This document shows positions 14,529-23,947 of a DNA stretch of 64,000 nucleotides, in pieces. Numbering within the stretch: position 1 is the first letter of the stretch; each line of letters starts with the position of its first letter. The notes beneath the pieces were generated by a model. It saw only the letters and a list, made by a program, of their open reading frames with translations, was not told where the DNA came from and searched no databases. The stretch comes from Flavobacterium cellulosilyticum (GTDB lineage: Bacteria; Bacteroidota; Bacteroidia; Flavobacteriales; Flavobacteriaceae). The position numbers and the translations under genes are program-made. The stretch is from positions 1 to 64,000 of the forward strand of contig NZ_SMFK01000013.1 of assembly GCF_004349355.1 (NCBI RefSeq), read 5' to 3'.

Positions 14529-15005
14529 ATGAAAAAATTAGGTCTATTTTGCTTTCTATTAGTTTGTTTTGTTTTTATAAGTTGTAAAAAAACGAAGACG
14601 ATTGACGCTGACAAACTCCAAAATGAAAAGCCGATAAATACAAATTGTTATCAAGCAATATATGAAAAGGATACAATTAATCTAGAAGTAAACACTTTGA
14701 AAGACGGAAAAATTTCAGGTGAAATGGTGATGAAACTTGAAAATATGCCTCCGAAAATTGGTAAAATCATCGGTGAATTTCGAGGGGATACTTTATTTGC
14801 CGATTATAGTTTTCATCAAGGAGCTAATGAAAATAAAATATTTAAAAACCCTATAGCTATTTTAAAAAGAGGTAACGAATTTAATTTAGGCAATGGGAAA
14901 ATAGAAAACTATTTGGGGGCATCTTATTTTGTTAAAGGTGAGCCTGTTGATTTTGATAATGTGAAATATAAATTCACAAGTATAGATTGTGTTGTTACTG
15001 AATAA
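14529..15005 (+). CDS. Hypothetical lipoprotein
   Basis: A 158-residue protein with a lipoprotein signal (MKKLGLFCFLLVCFVFISC, acylated Cys at 19) followed by a Lys/Thr-rich linker. The remaining 120 residues look like a small beta-barrel or sandwich, with alternating strands such as TINLEVNTLKDGKISGEMVM and DTLFADYSF. I do not recognise a domain. It may be a conserved flavobacterial lipoprotein of unknown function. It stands alone, with a strong terminator after it and the pseudogene remnant before it. Confidence 0.7.
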   Translation: MKKLGLFCFLLVCFVFISCKKTKTIDADKLQNEKPINTNCYQAIYEKDTINLEVNTLKDGKISGEMVMKLENMPPKIGKIIGEFRGDTLFADYSFHQGANENKIFKNPIAILKRGNEFNLGNGKIENYLGASYFVKGEPVDFDNVKYKFTSIDCVVTE

Positions 15006-15060
15006 TTAAATTCGTTAAGTGTAGTTAAAAGAGTTTGTAAGATCCTTTTTATTGTATTTT

Positions 15061-15112
15061 AAAATGTCTTTCAATACACTTTGACTACAAAGTGTATTGA
15101 AAGACATTTTTT
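15061..15112 (+). terminator. Strong intrinsic terminator after the lipoprotein gene
   Basis: A perfect 22-base stem (AAAATGTCTTTCAATACAC...) with a 6-base loop GACTAC ends in TTTTTT. It starts 56 bases past the stop at 15005. The symmetrical A and T tracts would let it work in both directions. Confidence 0.88.
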
Positions 15113-15559
15113 AGTTTAACGAATATAATGTGTTTAAATAAAATTACTGGTTTATAATACAATCCCGCTTATTAAATAAATTATCAACAAAATAATATTT
15201 TTAACGAATTATACTATTATTCAAGTTGGTATTTTTATTTCAATTGTTGAAGTTACCAAATCTTAATAATTTAAAAACGCCAATTTGTTAATCTAAATTA
15301 TACATTAATTTAAATTTTTGAAGTGTGCTATTTTGTATTTTTATAATAATTATCTTAAATAAAATCATGTTCGTTGAAGTATTTATGATATTTTATTTGC
15401 ATTTCAGATATTTGAAATTACACATTATTCAATTTAGAATATACTTAATACGATAAAATAGTATCGATTGTGGTGTTATAAAAAATAAAAAGATTTATTA
15501 AATAAATTTATTAACATGTGCTCTTTATTTTATACTAATTAAATAAACCAAATTCATAC
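15113..15559. other. AT-rich spacer without recognisable genes
   Basis: About 450 bases with very few G or C bases lie between the lipoprotein terminator and the promoter of the next operon. I see no open frame with coding character, no RNA gene and no long repeat. It may be decayed sequence or an upstream regulatory region. Confidence 0.5.
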
Positions 15560-15593
15560 TTTGAGCCGCAAAAAGCTAAAGAATCTAATTTTG
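15560..15593 (+). promoter_or_regulatory. Promoter for the debranching-enzyme gene
   Basis: A -33 TTTG at 15560-15563 and a -7 TAATTTTG at 15586-15593 are separated by 22 bases, close to the Bacteroidota pattern. Transcription would start near 15598, giving a leader of about 110 bases before the ATG at 15712. Confidence 0.55.
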
Positions 15594-15711
15594 TATACCT
15601 ATAATTTTTTATGTTTTTTTAATTGAAATTTATTACTGGAGTAGACGCTTTTTACTGAACTTAATTGACAATATTTAGTAGTTAATTTAATTAAGGAAAT
15701 ACAAGGATATC

Positions 15712-17649
15712 ATGATAAAATCAATCACTGAAGAATGGATCATAACGAATGCTTTGGGAGGATATGCCTCAAATACGGTCATAGGAGAAAATACTAGACG
15801 ATATCACGGATTATTGGTAGCTGCAATGGAGCCGCCTACAAACAAAAAAGTTATTCTATCAAAAATAGAAGAACGAGTTTTTTTAGATGGAGTTTACCAC
15901 GACCTTTCAATCAATGAATATCCTGGAGCTACATTTCCAAATGGTTTCCAATATTTAGACAATTTTGAAGTAGTTCCTTTTCCTTTATGGACCTATAAAA
16001 CTGCTGGTTGGAAACTGGAAAAAAGTATTTTTATGGTGCAAAATTCAAACACTTCTTTAATAAATTATTCCAACAAAGGACATAAATCAATAATACTAGA
16101 ATTGCATCCCTTGTATGCATTTACAGATTTCCACAGTACTTTTCATGAAAATTCAGCCACAAATTTTTATTCTGAAATTAGTTCTAATACTATGAAAACC
16201 TTTCCTAAAAATGGATCAATGCCCATTTTTACTCGATGGACTGAAGGTGAATATATAGAAGAAAGAGCTTGGTTTAAAGACATACAATTGCCATTAGAAA
16301 AATATAGAGGTTTAGACGATGCTGCGGATTATTACCGAATTGGATATATCCGATATGAATTAAAACCAAATGAATCAATAACGCTTCTTTTTTCCGTTGA
16401 TGACACTGTTGTGAATAAGGATATAAACTCCCTATTAACTACAGAAAAAGAAAGAGTAATAAATAGTAATACTAGTTTTACTAATACTTTTTACAAAGAT
16501 TTATTACGTTCAGGAAATCAATTTATTGTAAATAGAAAATCTACAAATAGTGCTTCTATAATTGCTGGTTATCATTGGTTTTCAGATTGGGGAAGAGATA
16601 CCATGATTTCAATGAGAGGATTGACCATTGCGACTAATAATAAAAGTGTTTCCAAATCCATTTTAACTACTTTTTTTAAATACATCAATCAAGGAATGAT
16701 TCCCAATCGTTTTCCTGATAATAATGAAGATGAGATTGAATACAATACCATTGATGCCAGTTTATGGTTGTTTATTGCAGTGTATGATTATTACAATAAA
16801 TTTCAAGATTTAGATTTTATAGAGGAAAATTTGAATGTTCTTAAAGAAATTTTAGATTGGCATATACACGGAACACGCTATGACATACATGTAACTCCAG
16901 AAGGGTTTTTATACGGAGGTCAAGATGGAGTAATGCTTACCTGGATGGATGCTATTGTTAACGGTAAAATAATTACGCCAAGGATAGGTTGTCCTGTTGA
17001 AATAAACGCATTGTGGTACAATGCGTTGAAAATATTCACAGAATTTAATACTATTCTTGAAATTGATTCTGATCAAAAATACGCTCATATAATTAGTAGT
17101 TTTGAGTGCAATTTCGAAGAATTTTTCCTCAATAGCGATGGAACATTAAATGATGTTATTATACCAAATGGACCAACGGATGCTAGTTTTAGATCCAACC
17201 AAATTTATTGCTTAAGTCTGCCTTTTTCTCTTTTGAATCAGGAACAACAAATACATATTTTTGAAGTAATTAAATCTAAATTATACACTCCTTTTGGCTT
17301 AAGAACTTTAGAAATGGAAAATCCTGAATTTAAAGGAATTTATCAAGGAAATCAGTGGGAAAGGGACCATGCTTATCATCAAGGAACGGTTTGGCCTTAT
17401 ATAATTTCCGAATATTACGAGGTGTTTTTTAAATTATACGGGGACAGCGATGAAAATAAACGTAAAGTAATCGAGGAACTGATTCCGTTAAAAAAACATT
17501 TTTATAGTGAACAAGGGCTTCATTGTATTTCAGAAGTTTTTGATGGCCAAAATCCACAAGAAGGAAAAGGAACAATTCAACAAGCTTGGTCTATTAGTGC
17601 TTTGATTAAATTATATACGGATTATAAATTATATGAAATTGAGAAATAG
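15712..17649 (+). CDS. Amylo-alpha-1,6-glucosidase / glycogen debranching-type enzyme
   Basis: A 645-residue enzyme with an N-terminal GDE_N-type domain (ITNALGGYASNTVIGENTRR, YHGLLVAA) and a C-terminal (alpha/alpha)6 barrel of the GH133 debranching family. Diagnostic segments: GYHWFSDWGRDTMISMRGL, TIDASLWLFIAVYDY, GGQDGVMLTWMDA, and the late HQGTVWPYIISEY. It should hydrolyse alpha-1,6 branches of glycogen or related glucans in the cytoplasm. No signal peptide is present. It is followed 95 bases later by the E1 fusion gene, with no terminator seen between them. Whether it is a true debranching enzyme or a trehalose/maltose-type relative cannot be settled from sequence. Confidence 0.9.
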   Translation: MIKSITEEWIITNALGGYASNTVIGENTRRYHGLLVAAMEPPTNKKVILSKIEERVFLDGVYHDLSINEYPGATFPNGFQYLDNFEVVPFPLWTYKTAGWKLEKSIFMVQNSNTSLINYSNKGHKSIILELHPLYAFTDFHSTFHENSATNFYSEISSNTMKTFPKNGSMPIFTRWTEGEYIEERAWFKDIQLPLEKYRGLDDAADYYRIGYIRYELKPNESITLLFSVDDTVVNKDINSLLTTEKERVINSNTSFTNTFYKDLLRSGNQFIVNRKSTNSASIIAGYHWFSDWGRDTMISMRGLTIATNNKSVSKSILTTFFKYINQGMIPNRFPDNNEDEIEYNTIDASLWLFIAVYDYYNKFQDLDFIEENLNVLKEILDWHIHGTRYDIHVTPEGFLYGGQDGVMLTWMDAIVNGKIITPRIGCPVEINALWYNALKIFTEFNTILEIDSDQKYAHIISSFECNFEEFFLNSDGTLNDVIIPNGPTDASFRSNQIYCLSLPFSLLNQEQQIHIFEVIKSKLYTPFGLRTLEMENPEFKGIYQGNQWERDHAYHQGTVWPYIISEYYEVFFKLYGDSDENKRKVIEELIPLKKHFYSEQGLHCISEVFDGQNPQEGKGTIQQAWSISALIKLYTDYKLYEIEK

Positions 17650-17711
17650 TAGTTTACTTCACTTGATTTAAAAAATATACAACAGTAAAGGCTGAAATTG
17701 TTATTTTTTTA

Positions 17712-17719
17712 TACTTTTG
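17712..17719 (+). promoter_or_regulatory. Probable -7 box (TACTTTTG) for the E1 fusion
   Basis: TACTTTTG lies 25 bases before the ATG at 17745, giving a leader of about 20 bases. A -33 TTG at the usual spacing was not found, so read-through from the upstream gene may also contribute. Confidence 0.4.
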
Positions 17720-17744
17720 AAGTAAGCCAAATAAAGAGATTCCA

Positions 17745-19721
17745 ATGACTTTCGACCGCAAAAATCTTTCCAACGAACAATTATTAGATTTATATAAAAG
17801 ATTGGTTTTACCAAGACTAATCGAAGAAAAGATGTTGATACTTATCCGGCAGGGAAAAGTATCCAAATGGTTTTCTGGAATTGGTCAAGAAGCCATTTCT
17901 GTTGGGGTTACAGCTGTGTTAGATACTGATGAATATATTTTGCCAATGCACCGAAACTTAGGTGTTTTTACGGGAAGAAACATTCCGTTGCATCGGCTCT
18001 TTTCGCAATGGCAAGGCAAAGCCAATGGTTTTACAAAAGGTCGTGATCGTAGTTTTCATTTTGGAACCCAAGAATACAAAATTATTGGAATGATTTCGCA
18101 TCTCGGACCACAATTGGGTATTGCTGATGGAATTGCTTTGGCAAATAAATTGAAGAAAAACGGAAAAATAACTGCTGTTTTTACTGGTGAAGGAGCGACA
18201 AGCGAGGGTGATTTTCATGAAGCTTTGAATATTGCGGCAGTTTGGGAATTGCCAGTGATGTTTATTATCGAAAATAACGGTTATGGACTTTCGACACCTA
18301 CAAATGAGCAATATCGTTGTGAGAATTTGGTAGACAAAGGCATTGGTTACGGAATGGAAAGTCACAGTATCGATGGGAATAATATTCTTGAAATCTGTAA
18401 TAAATTATCCGAATTGAAAGCTTCGATGATTGAAAATCCACGCCCCGTTTTATTGGAATTTAAAACCTTTAGAATGCGAGGACACGAAGAGGCGAGTGGT
18501 ACCAAATATGTTCCACAAGAGTTGATGGAACTATGGGCATTAAAAGATCCAGTGGAAAACTACAAGAAATATTTAATCCATAACGGAATTCTCTCCTTTG
18601 AATTTGATTCGAAATTAATAAGTGAAATCAAGTCTGAAATTGATGAAAACTTAATTCTTGCCAATTCGGAACCGGATATTATCGCTTCTTACAAGGAAGA
18701 ATTAAATGATATATACAAAACAATTCAATATCAAGAAGTTAATCATTCAGAAGAAATAAAAAACATTCGGTTTATTGATGCCATTTCCAACAGTTTGAGA
18801 CAATCAATGGAGCGATATGACAATTTGGTGATTATGGGTCAAGATATCGCTGAATACGGTGGCGCTTTTAAAATCACCGATGGTTTCGTGGCCCAGTTTG
18901 GTAAAGAACGAGTTCGTAATACTCCCATTTGCGAAAGCGCTGTGGTATCGGCCGCGATGGGACTTTCTATCAATGGATTTAAGGCTATTGTCGAAATGCA
19001 ATTTGCTGATTTTGTTTCAACGGGATTCAATCCCATCGTTAATTTACTGGCCAAATCGCATTATCGTTGGCAAGAAAAAGCCGATGTTGTAATTAGAATG
19101 CCTTGCGGTGGAGGCACACAAGCAGGCCCATTTCATTCACAAACAAACGAAGCTTGGTTTACTAAAACTCCCGGTTTAAAAGTAGTTTATCCTGCATTTC
19201 CATATGATGCCAAAGGATTGTTGAATGAGTCCATCAACGATCCAAATCCTGTTTTATTCTTTGAACACAAACAATTATACCGAAGTGTTTACCAAGACGT
19301 TCCAAATGATTATTACACTATTCCATTAGGTAAAGCTTCCTTGTTAAAAGAAGGAAATCAAATTACCATTATTTCGTATGGCGCTGCAATCCATTGGACA
19401 TTGGAAACCTTGTCCCAACATCCTGAAATTTCAGCAGATGTATTGGATTTAAGAACCTTGCAACCTTTGGATACTGAAGCTATTTATACTTCGGTGAAGA
19501 AAACGGGCAAAGCGATTATTTACCATGAAGATTCAATGTTTGGAGGGATTGCCAGTGATATTTCGGCACTGCTAATGGAAAACTGTTTCGAATATCTTGA
19601 TGCACCAGTAAAAAGAGTGGCAAGTTTAGATACACCAATTCCTTTTACAAAAGCATTAGAAGATCAATATTTACCAAAAGAAAGGTTTGAAAAGGAGTTA
19701 TTGGAGTTGTTGGAATATTAA
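17745..19721 (+). CDS. 2-oxoacid dehydrogenase E1 component, alpha and beta fused
   Basis: A 658-residue thiamine-diphosphate enzyme that joins the E1 alpha (about 1-320) and beta (about 340-658) subunits in one chain. The alpha part shows the ThDP motif GEGATSEGD near 147 followed about 26 residues later by IENNGYG. The beta part shows GQDIAEYGGAFKIT, RNTPICESAVVSAAMG and the C-terminal transketolase region ILDxRTLQP-like VLDLRTLQPLDTEAI. Such fusions are usual in Bacteroidota and most resemble branched-chain 2-oxoacid dehydrogenases, but pyruvate cannot be ruled out. E2 and E3 genes are not in the window, so the complex is assembled from genes elsewhere. Confidence 0.9.
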   Translation: MTFDRKNLSNEQLLDLYKRLVLPRLIEEKMLILIRQGKVSKWFSGIGQEAISVGVTAVLDTDEYILPMHRNLGVFTGRNIPLHRLFSQWQGKANGFTKGRDRSFHFGTQEYKIIGMISHLGPQLGIADGIALANKLKKNGKITAVFTGEGATSEGDFHEALNIAAVWELPVMFIIENNGYGLSTPTNEQYRCENLVDKGIGYGMESHSIDGNNILEICNKLSELKASMIENPRPVLLEFKTFRMRGHEEASGTKYVPQELMELWALKDPVENYKKYLIHNGILSFEFDSKLISEIKSEIDENLILANSEPDIIASYKEELNDIYKTIQYQEVNHSEEIKNIRFIDAISNSLRQSMERYDNLVIMGQDIAEYGGAFKITDGFVAQFGKERVRNTPICESAVVSAAMGLSINGFKAIVEMQFADFVSTGFNPIVNLLAKSHYRWQEKADVVIRMPCGGGTQAGPFHSQTNEAWFTKTPGLKVVYPAFPYDAKGLLNESINDPNPVLFFEHKQLYRSVYQDVPNDYYTIPLGKASLLKEGNQITIISYGAAIHWTLETLSQHPEISADVLDLRTLQPLDTEAIYTSVKKTGKAIIYHEDSMFGGIASDISALLMENCFEYLDAPVKRVASLDTPIPFTKALEDQYLPKERFEKELLELLEY

Positions 19722-19885
19722 GAGTGATGGGAAATAGGACACGGATAAAACGAATTCTTTGTAACGCGGATAAAGACTGATTTTCTATTAATTATACTGA
19801 GTTTTGTACTAAATTATTTCAATTGTCCAAATGCTTTGTAATGAATGTACTTTAAAAGTGCTTTTTTGATTATGTAAATACTAAT

Positions 19886-21430
19886 TTATCTATTACTCAA
19901 CTTCGCTTTTTCTTTAATAATATCACTAATTTTTCTGTTTTCAATTTTACTTTCCAGCCAAGAAATAATATCAAGATAGAGGAAAGCTCTTTTTTCGTAT
20001 TTGTTTTTTTCGAGCTCAACAAATTTCTCTTTTACTTTTATGAATTCTTTTTTGATGTCGCTAGGATAAATAGAGTTTAATTTTTTCAAAAAACGAATGA
20101 TTTCTTTTTGCACTTCATGCAAATCATTCATTTTAATTAAAAATTTATAGGTACTTATCAGTTGGTTTTCGATATTGAAATCTTTACCCGTTTCATAATG
20201 CGCTATTAAATTCAACAATCGAGCAAAACAAGCCAAATCCTCTCTAACGTATAAGTTTTTGTTATTGATGATTTTTTCAAGATAAAAAATAGTTTCTGTA
20301 TACTTTTCATTACCAAAATAGATACAAGCAATTTTATAATAAAACATCATTTCATGGTGTTCATCAAGATGTTCACTATGTAATTTCATTTTATCTAAAA
20401 CTTCTGGAATCAGGTACTCAGATTCAGCAAATGTACCTTCTAAAATATGATAATTCAATTTGTTATTATACAAATATAAAAAAGAGAGTGAACTAATATT
20501 GTCATTAATTGGGAATTGGGGATCGTTAACAGTTTTCTCAAATAATTCAAGATGTTTTTTGAAATTAGACATGTATTTCAACATAAATAAGGACTCCAAC
20601 AAATAATGAATTCCTTTTAAGAAAAACACAGGATTGAGATAAATCATATTCCTGTTGTCATAAAAAAGAGTTACCCATTTGAGTGAATATTTATAACAAG
20701 ATAAAAAGTCTTGTACTAAAAAACTACGCCATAGATTGGCATTGTAATACCAATATTTCTCTCTAAACCCAAACTTACTTTCATCTAATTTTGAAATATG
20801 TTTTTGGAAATAATCATCAATATACTTGTATTCAGTATCACTTTTTACATAACCTGTTTTTAGCATTATGCCATATAGTTGCAAAGATAAATTAGATAGT
20901 TTACTTGAAATAGTATTTTGATAATTCAATTCTTTGGCTTGAATAACTAATTCATCTGCTCTTCCTTGAATACTTCGGGTGATGTATTGTGATTCAATTA
21001 ATTTTTCGAATTCAACAATTTCATAAGCCATATATTTTTCATCATTTTCCAATGCTTGTTGCTTCGTTTTGTCCAAGATTTTTAAACTTTGTCTGTACAA
21101 GCCTTTATTGTAAAGAATTGTAGCAAAATCTATCTGTTCCCTCAATTGATATCGAATGTTTTGGCTAGGAATATTTAACCGAATACTCACCAAAATTTGT
21201 TTGTATAAATACGATTTAAGGTTGGATAATTGTACTTTCTTGATTATGCCACTTTTTAAGATTATTTTCTCATCATAGACATCAGTTTTGTCTAAAATGT
21301 TAAATAATTCTATAAATTTTGTATTCGAACTCGTCTCCAATCGACTTGCAAAAATCTTAAATTGTCTTTTTTCAGATTTTGAAAGTGATTTAATTAATAC
21401 AAATAAAGAATCTTTTTGATGGTTAGCCAT
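19886..21430 (-). CDS. Conserved hypothetical helical-repeat protein
   Basis: A 514-residue cytoplasmic protein with no signal or membrane segment. It is almost entirely alpha-helical with TPR-like pairs, for example QIDFATILYNKGLYRQSLKILDKT near 112 and YYKIACIYFGNEKYTETIFYLEKI near 350. The N-terminus SLFVLIKSLSKSEKRQFKIFA is characteristic of an uncharacterised flavobacterial family that I recognise only as recurring. A scaffold or protein-protein contact role fits TPR architecture but is inference. It is monocistronic and divergent from the leu/ilv operon across a 150-base spacer. Confidence 0.7.
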   Translation of the reverse strand: MANHQKDSLFVLIKSLSKSEKRQFKIFASRLETSSNTKFIELFNILDKTDVYDEKIILKSGIIKKVQLSNLKSYLYKQILVSIRLNIPSQNIRYQLREQIDFATILYNKGLYRQSLKILDKTKQQALENDEKYMAYEIVEFEKLIESQYITRSIQGRADELVIQAKELNYQNTISSKLSNLSLQLYGIMLKTGYVKSDTEYKYIDDYFQKHISKLDESKFGFREKYWYYNANLWRSFLVQDFLSCYKYSLKWVTLFYDNRNMIYLNPVFFLKGIHYLLESLFMLKYMSNFKKHLELFEKTVNDPQFPINDNISSLSFLYLYNNKLNYHILEGTFAESEYLIPEVLDKMKLHSEHLDEHHEMMFYYKIACIYFGNEKYTETIFYLEKIINNKNLYVREDLACFARLLNLIAHYETGKDFNIENQLISTYKFLIKMNDLHEVQKEIIRFLKKLNSIYPSDIKKEFIKVKEKFVELEKNKYEKRAFLYLDIISWLESKIENRKISDIIKEKAKLSNR

Positions 21431-21541
21431 TGTAATATATAGTAACTTAACTTGTTGTTAATTAGTGACTTGTAAAGTTTTTGTTTGCTTTATAAACAGT
21501 ATAATCTATAAAAATGATTTTTATAATACTATAATGAAATC

Positions 21542-21549
21542 TATTTTTG
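21542..21549 (+). promoter_or_regulatory. Probable -7 box (TATTTTTG) for the leu/ilv operon
   Basis: TATTTTTG lies 34 bases upstream of the leuA ATG at 21584. The short leader leaves no room for a leader peptide or attenuator, so regulation by attenuation at this start is unlikely. Confidence 0.5.
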
Positions 21550-21583
21550 TTCTAAGATGTGAAATTACATTAAAAAATTGAAA

Positions 21584-22759
21584 ATGAATAGAGAGAAAGT
21601 TCAAATTTTTGACACCACTTTAAGAGATGGAGAACAAGTCCCAGGATGCAAATTAGACACTCAACAAAAACTCGTTATAGCCAATAGACTTGACGAAATG
21701 GGAGTTGATATAATTGAAGCAGGTTTTCCGGTTTCAAGTCCAGGAGATTTTTTATCCGTTTCAGAAATCAGCAAAATTGTTAAGAACGCTACTGTTTGTG
21801 GATTAACAAGAGCAGTTAAAAATGATATCGATGTTGCTGCAGCTGCCTTAAAGCATGCAAAAAGACCACGTATTCATACGGGAATTGGCACATCAAATTC
21901 ACATATAATTTATAAACTGAATACTACTAGAGAAGACATTATTGCTAGAGCAAAATATGCCGTTTCTTATGCAAAAACATTTGTAGAAGACGTTGAGTTT
22001 TATGCTGAAGATGCGGGAAGAACTGATAATGATTTCTTAGCTCGAGTCTGTGAAGAAGTGATTAAATCCGGAGCAACAGTGCTTAATATTCCTGATACAA
22101 CAGGCTATTGTTTGCCAGAAGAATATGGTGCAAAAATTAAGTACTTAAAAGAAAATGTAAAAGGGATTGAAAATGTAATTATCTCTTGTCATTGTCATAA
22201 TGATTTAGGTATGGCTACTGCAAATTCAATTGCTGGTGCTATAAATGGAGCAAGACAAATAGAATGTACTATAAATGGAATTGGAGAAAGAGCTGGAAAC
22301 ACCGCTTTGGAAGAGGTAGTAATGATCTTTAAACAACACCCTTATTTGAATTTAGATACCAATATCAACTCTAAACAATTGAACGAAATGAGTCGTTTAG
22401 TGTCGGAAAGTATGGGAATGATAGTACAGCCTAATAAAGCCATTGTTGGAGCGAACGCCTTCGCACACAGTTCAGGAATTCACCAAGATGGCGTTATTAA
22501 AAACAGAGAAACGTATGAAATCATGGACCCATTAGATGTAGGAGTCAATGAATCTTCAATAGTACTTACAGCCAGAAGTGGTAGAGCTGCTTTAGCTTAC
22601 AGAGCTAAAAAAGTAGGTTATGAACTTACTAAGGTACAATTAGACATCGTATACATTGAATTCCTTAAATTTGCGGATATTAAAAAAGAGGTAATTGATA
22701 CTGATATTCATCAAATTATTGAAGCTTGTAAAATTGAAAGTGATTTAATTAGAAATTAA
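21584..22759 (+). CDS. leuA: 2-isopropylmalate synthase without the leucine-feedback domain
   Basis: A 391-residue HMGL-like TIM-barrel enzyme that condenses acetyl-CoA and 2-oxoisovalerate in leucine synthesis. The start FDTTLRDGEQVPG carries the catalytic Arg-Asp pair (14-15), and the metal ligands lie in SCHCHNDLGMATANS (near 203 and 205). The GxGERAGNxALEEVVM segment is intact, and a communication subdomain begins after residue 300. The usual C-terminal allosteric LeuA_dimer domain of about 120 residues is missing, so leucine inhibition by the standard route is not expected. An in-frame TTG at 21578 adds two residues, and I prefer the ATG. Homocitrate or citramalate synthase is possible, but the leuB neighbour favours LeuA. 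Confidence 0.88.
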   Translation: MNREKVQIFDTTLRDGEQVPGCKLDTQQKLVIANRLDEMGVDIIEAGFPVSSPGDFLSVSEISKIVKNATVCGLTRAVKNDIDVAAAALKHAKRPRIHTGIGTSNSHIIYKLNTTREDIIARAKYAVSYAKTFVEDVEFYAEDAGRTDNDFLARVCEEVIKSGATVLNIPDTTGYCLPEEYGAKIKYLKENVKGIENVIISCHCHNDLGMATANSIAGAINGARQIECTINGIGERAGNTALEEVVMIFKQHPYLNLDTNINSKQLNEMSRLVSESMGMIVQPNKAIVGANAFAHSSGIHQDGVIKNRETYEIMDPLDVGVNESSIVLTARSGRAALAYRAKKVGYELTKVQLDIVYIEFLKFADIKKEVIDTDIHQIIEACKIESDLIRN

Positions 22760-22799
22760 TTTTCAAACTCTAGTTGAATAAACATATAATCCTTAAAAA

Positions 22800-23915
22800 A
22801 TGAATTTAAAAATAGCTGTACTTTCAGGTGACGGAATAGGTCCCGAAGTTACTTTGCAAGCGAAAAAAGCTTTGTACGCTATTGGTGTGGTTTATAACCA
22901 TGAATTTGTTTTTGAAGATGCTTATATAGGTGCAATTGCAATTGAAAAAACAGGAAAACCTTTGCCAGAGCAAACCTTGAATTTATGTAGAAATACCGAT
23001 TCAATTTTGTTTGGTGCCATTGGAGATCCTAAATATGATAATGATCCAACAGCAAAAGTACGACCAGCTCAAGGTTTATTCAAGCTTCGAAAAGAATTGG
23101 GTTTGTTTGCCAATATTCGACCTATAAAAGCGTATCCAAAATTAATGAATTCTTCGCCTATAAAAAAAGAAGTTTTGGAAGGAACAGATTTTCTAGTGTA
23201 CAGAGAATTGAATGGTGGAATGTATTATGGTGAAAAAACCGTGAATGAAGCGGGAACTTATGCAACGGATTTATGTGAATATAATGAAGAAGAGATTACA
23301 AAAATTGCACATTTAGCATTTAAAGCAGCGCAATCCAGACGTAAAAAAGTAACCTTAGTTGATAAAGCAAATGTTTTAGAAACTTCACGTTTATGGAGAA
23401 AAGTGGTTACTAAAATTGCAAAAGAATATCCCGAAGTAACATTAAATTGTTTGTATGTTGATAATGCTGCAATGCAAATAATTTTGAATCCAAGACAGTT
23501 TGATATTTTACTTACCGATAATTTGTTTGGAGATATATTATCAGATGAAGCAAGCGTTATATCAGGTTCTATCGGTTTAATGGCCTCGGCTTCGTTAGGG
23601 GATAAACATTCCCTTTTTGAACCAATTCACGGTTGTTACACAAAAGCAAAAGGGAAAAACATTGCCAATCCAATTGCATCCATTCTTTCTGTTGCACTGA
23701 TGTTAGAACATTTTGGATTATCAGCAGAATCTAAAAAAGTTATTGCAGCAGTAGAAAAAGCAATAATTTGTAAAGTGGTTACGGTAGATTTAAATGTTGA
23801 TTCACTTTTTGGCACCAATGAAGTAGGGGATTTTATAGTAAATTATATTCTTAATGAAGGAGATTTATATTTCAAAAGGGATTTTGTTCAAATAGGACAA
23901 TCTACAATTGTTTAA
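22800..23915 (+). CDS. leuB: 3-isopropylmalate dehydrogenase
   Basis: A 371-residue NAD-dependent beta-decarboxylating dehydrogenase, the third leucine step. Characteristic segments: VLSGDGIGPEVTLQAKKAL at the N-terminus, the AKVRPAQGLFKLRKELGLFANIRPIKAYP substrate region, YRELNGGMYYG, VDKANVLETSRLWRKVV with the catalytic Lys, and DILLTDNLFGDILSDEAS with metal-binding Asp residues. Length matches LeuB. It follows leuA by 40 bases and precedes ilvD by 32. The intervening isomerase genes leuC and leuD are not in the window. Confidence 0.95.
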   Translation: MNLKIAVLSGDGIGPEVTLQAKKALYAIGVVYNHEFVFEDAYIGAIAIEKTGKPLPEQTLNLCRNTDSILFGAIGDPKYDNDPTAKVRPAQGLFKLRKELGLFANIRPIKAYPKLMNSSPIKKEVLEGTDFLVYRELNGGMYYGEKTVNEAGTYATDLCEYNEEEITKIAHLAFKAAQSRRKKVTLVDKANVLETSRLWRKVVTKIAKEYPEVTLNCLYVDNAAMQIILNPRQFDILLTDNLFGDILSDEASVISGSIGLMASASLGDKHSLFEPIHGCYTKAKGKNIANPIASILSVALMLEHFGLSAESKKVIAAVEKAIICKVVTVDLNVDSLFGTNEVGDFIVNYILNEGDLYFKRDFVQIGQSTIV

Positions 23916-23947
23916 AAATAAAATAAAAAATTACACAAATAAATATA

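Noticed and set aside
17958..18365. Minus-strand gene of 135 residues
   Set aside because: Antisense to the E1 thiamine-diphosphate domain, with cysteine-rich composition typical of a shadow frame.
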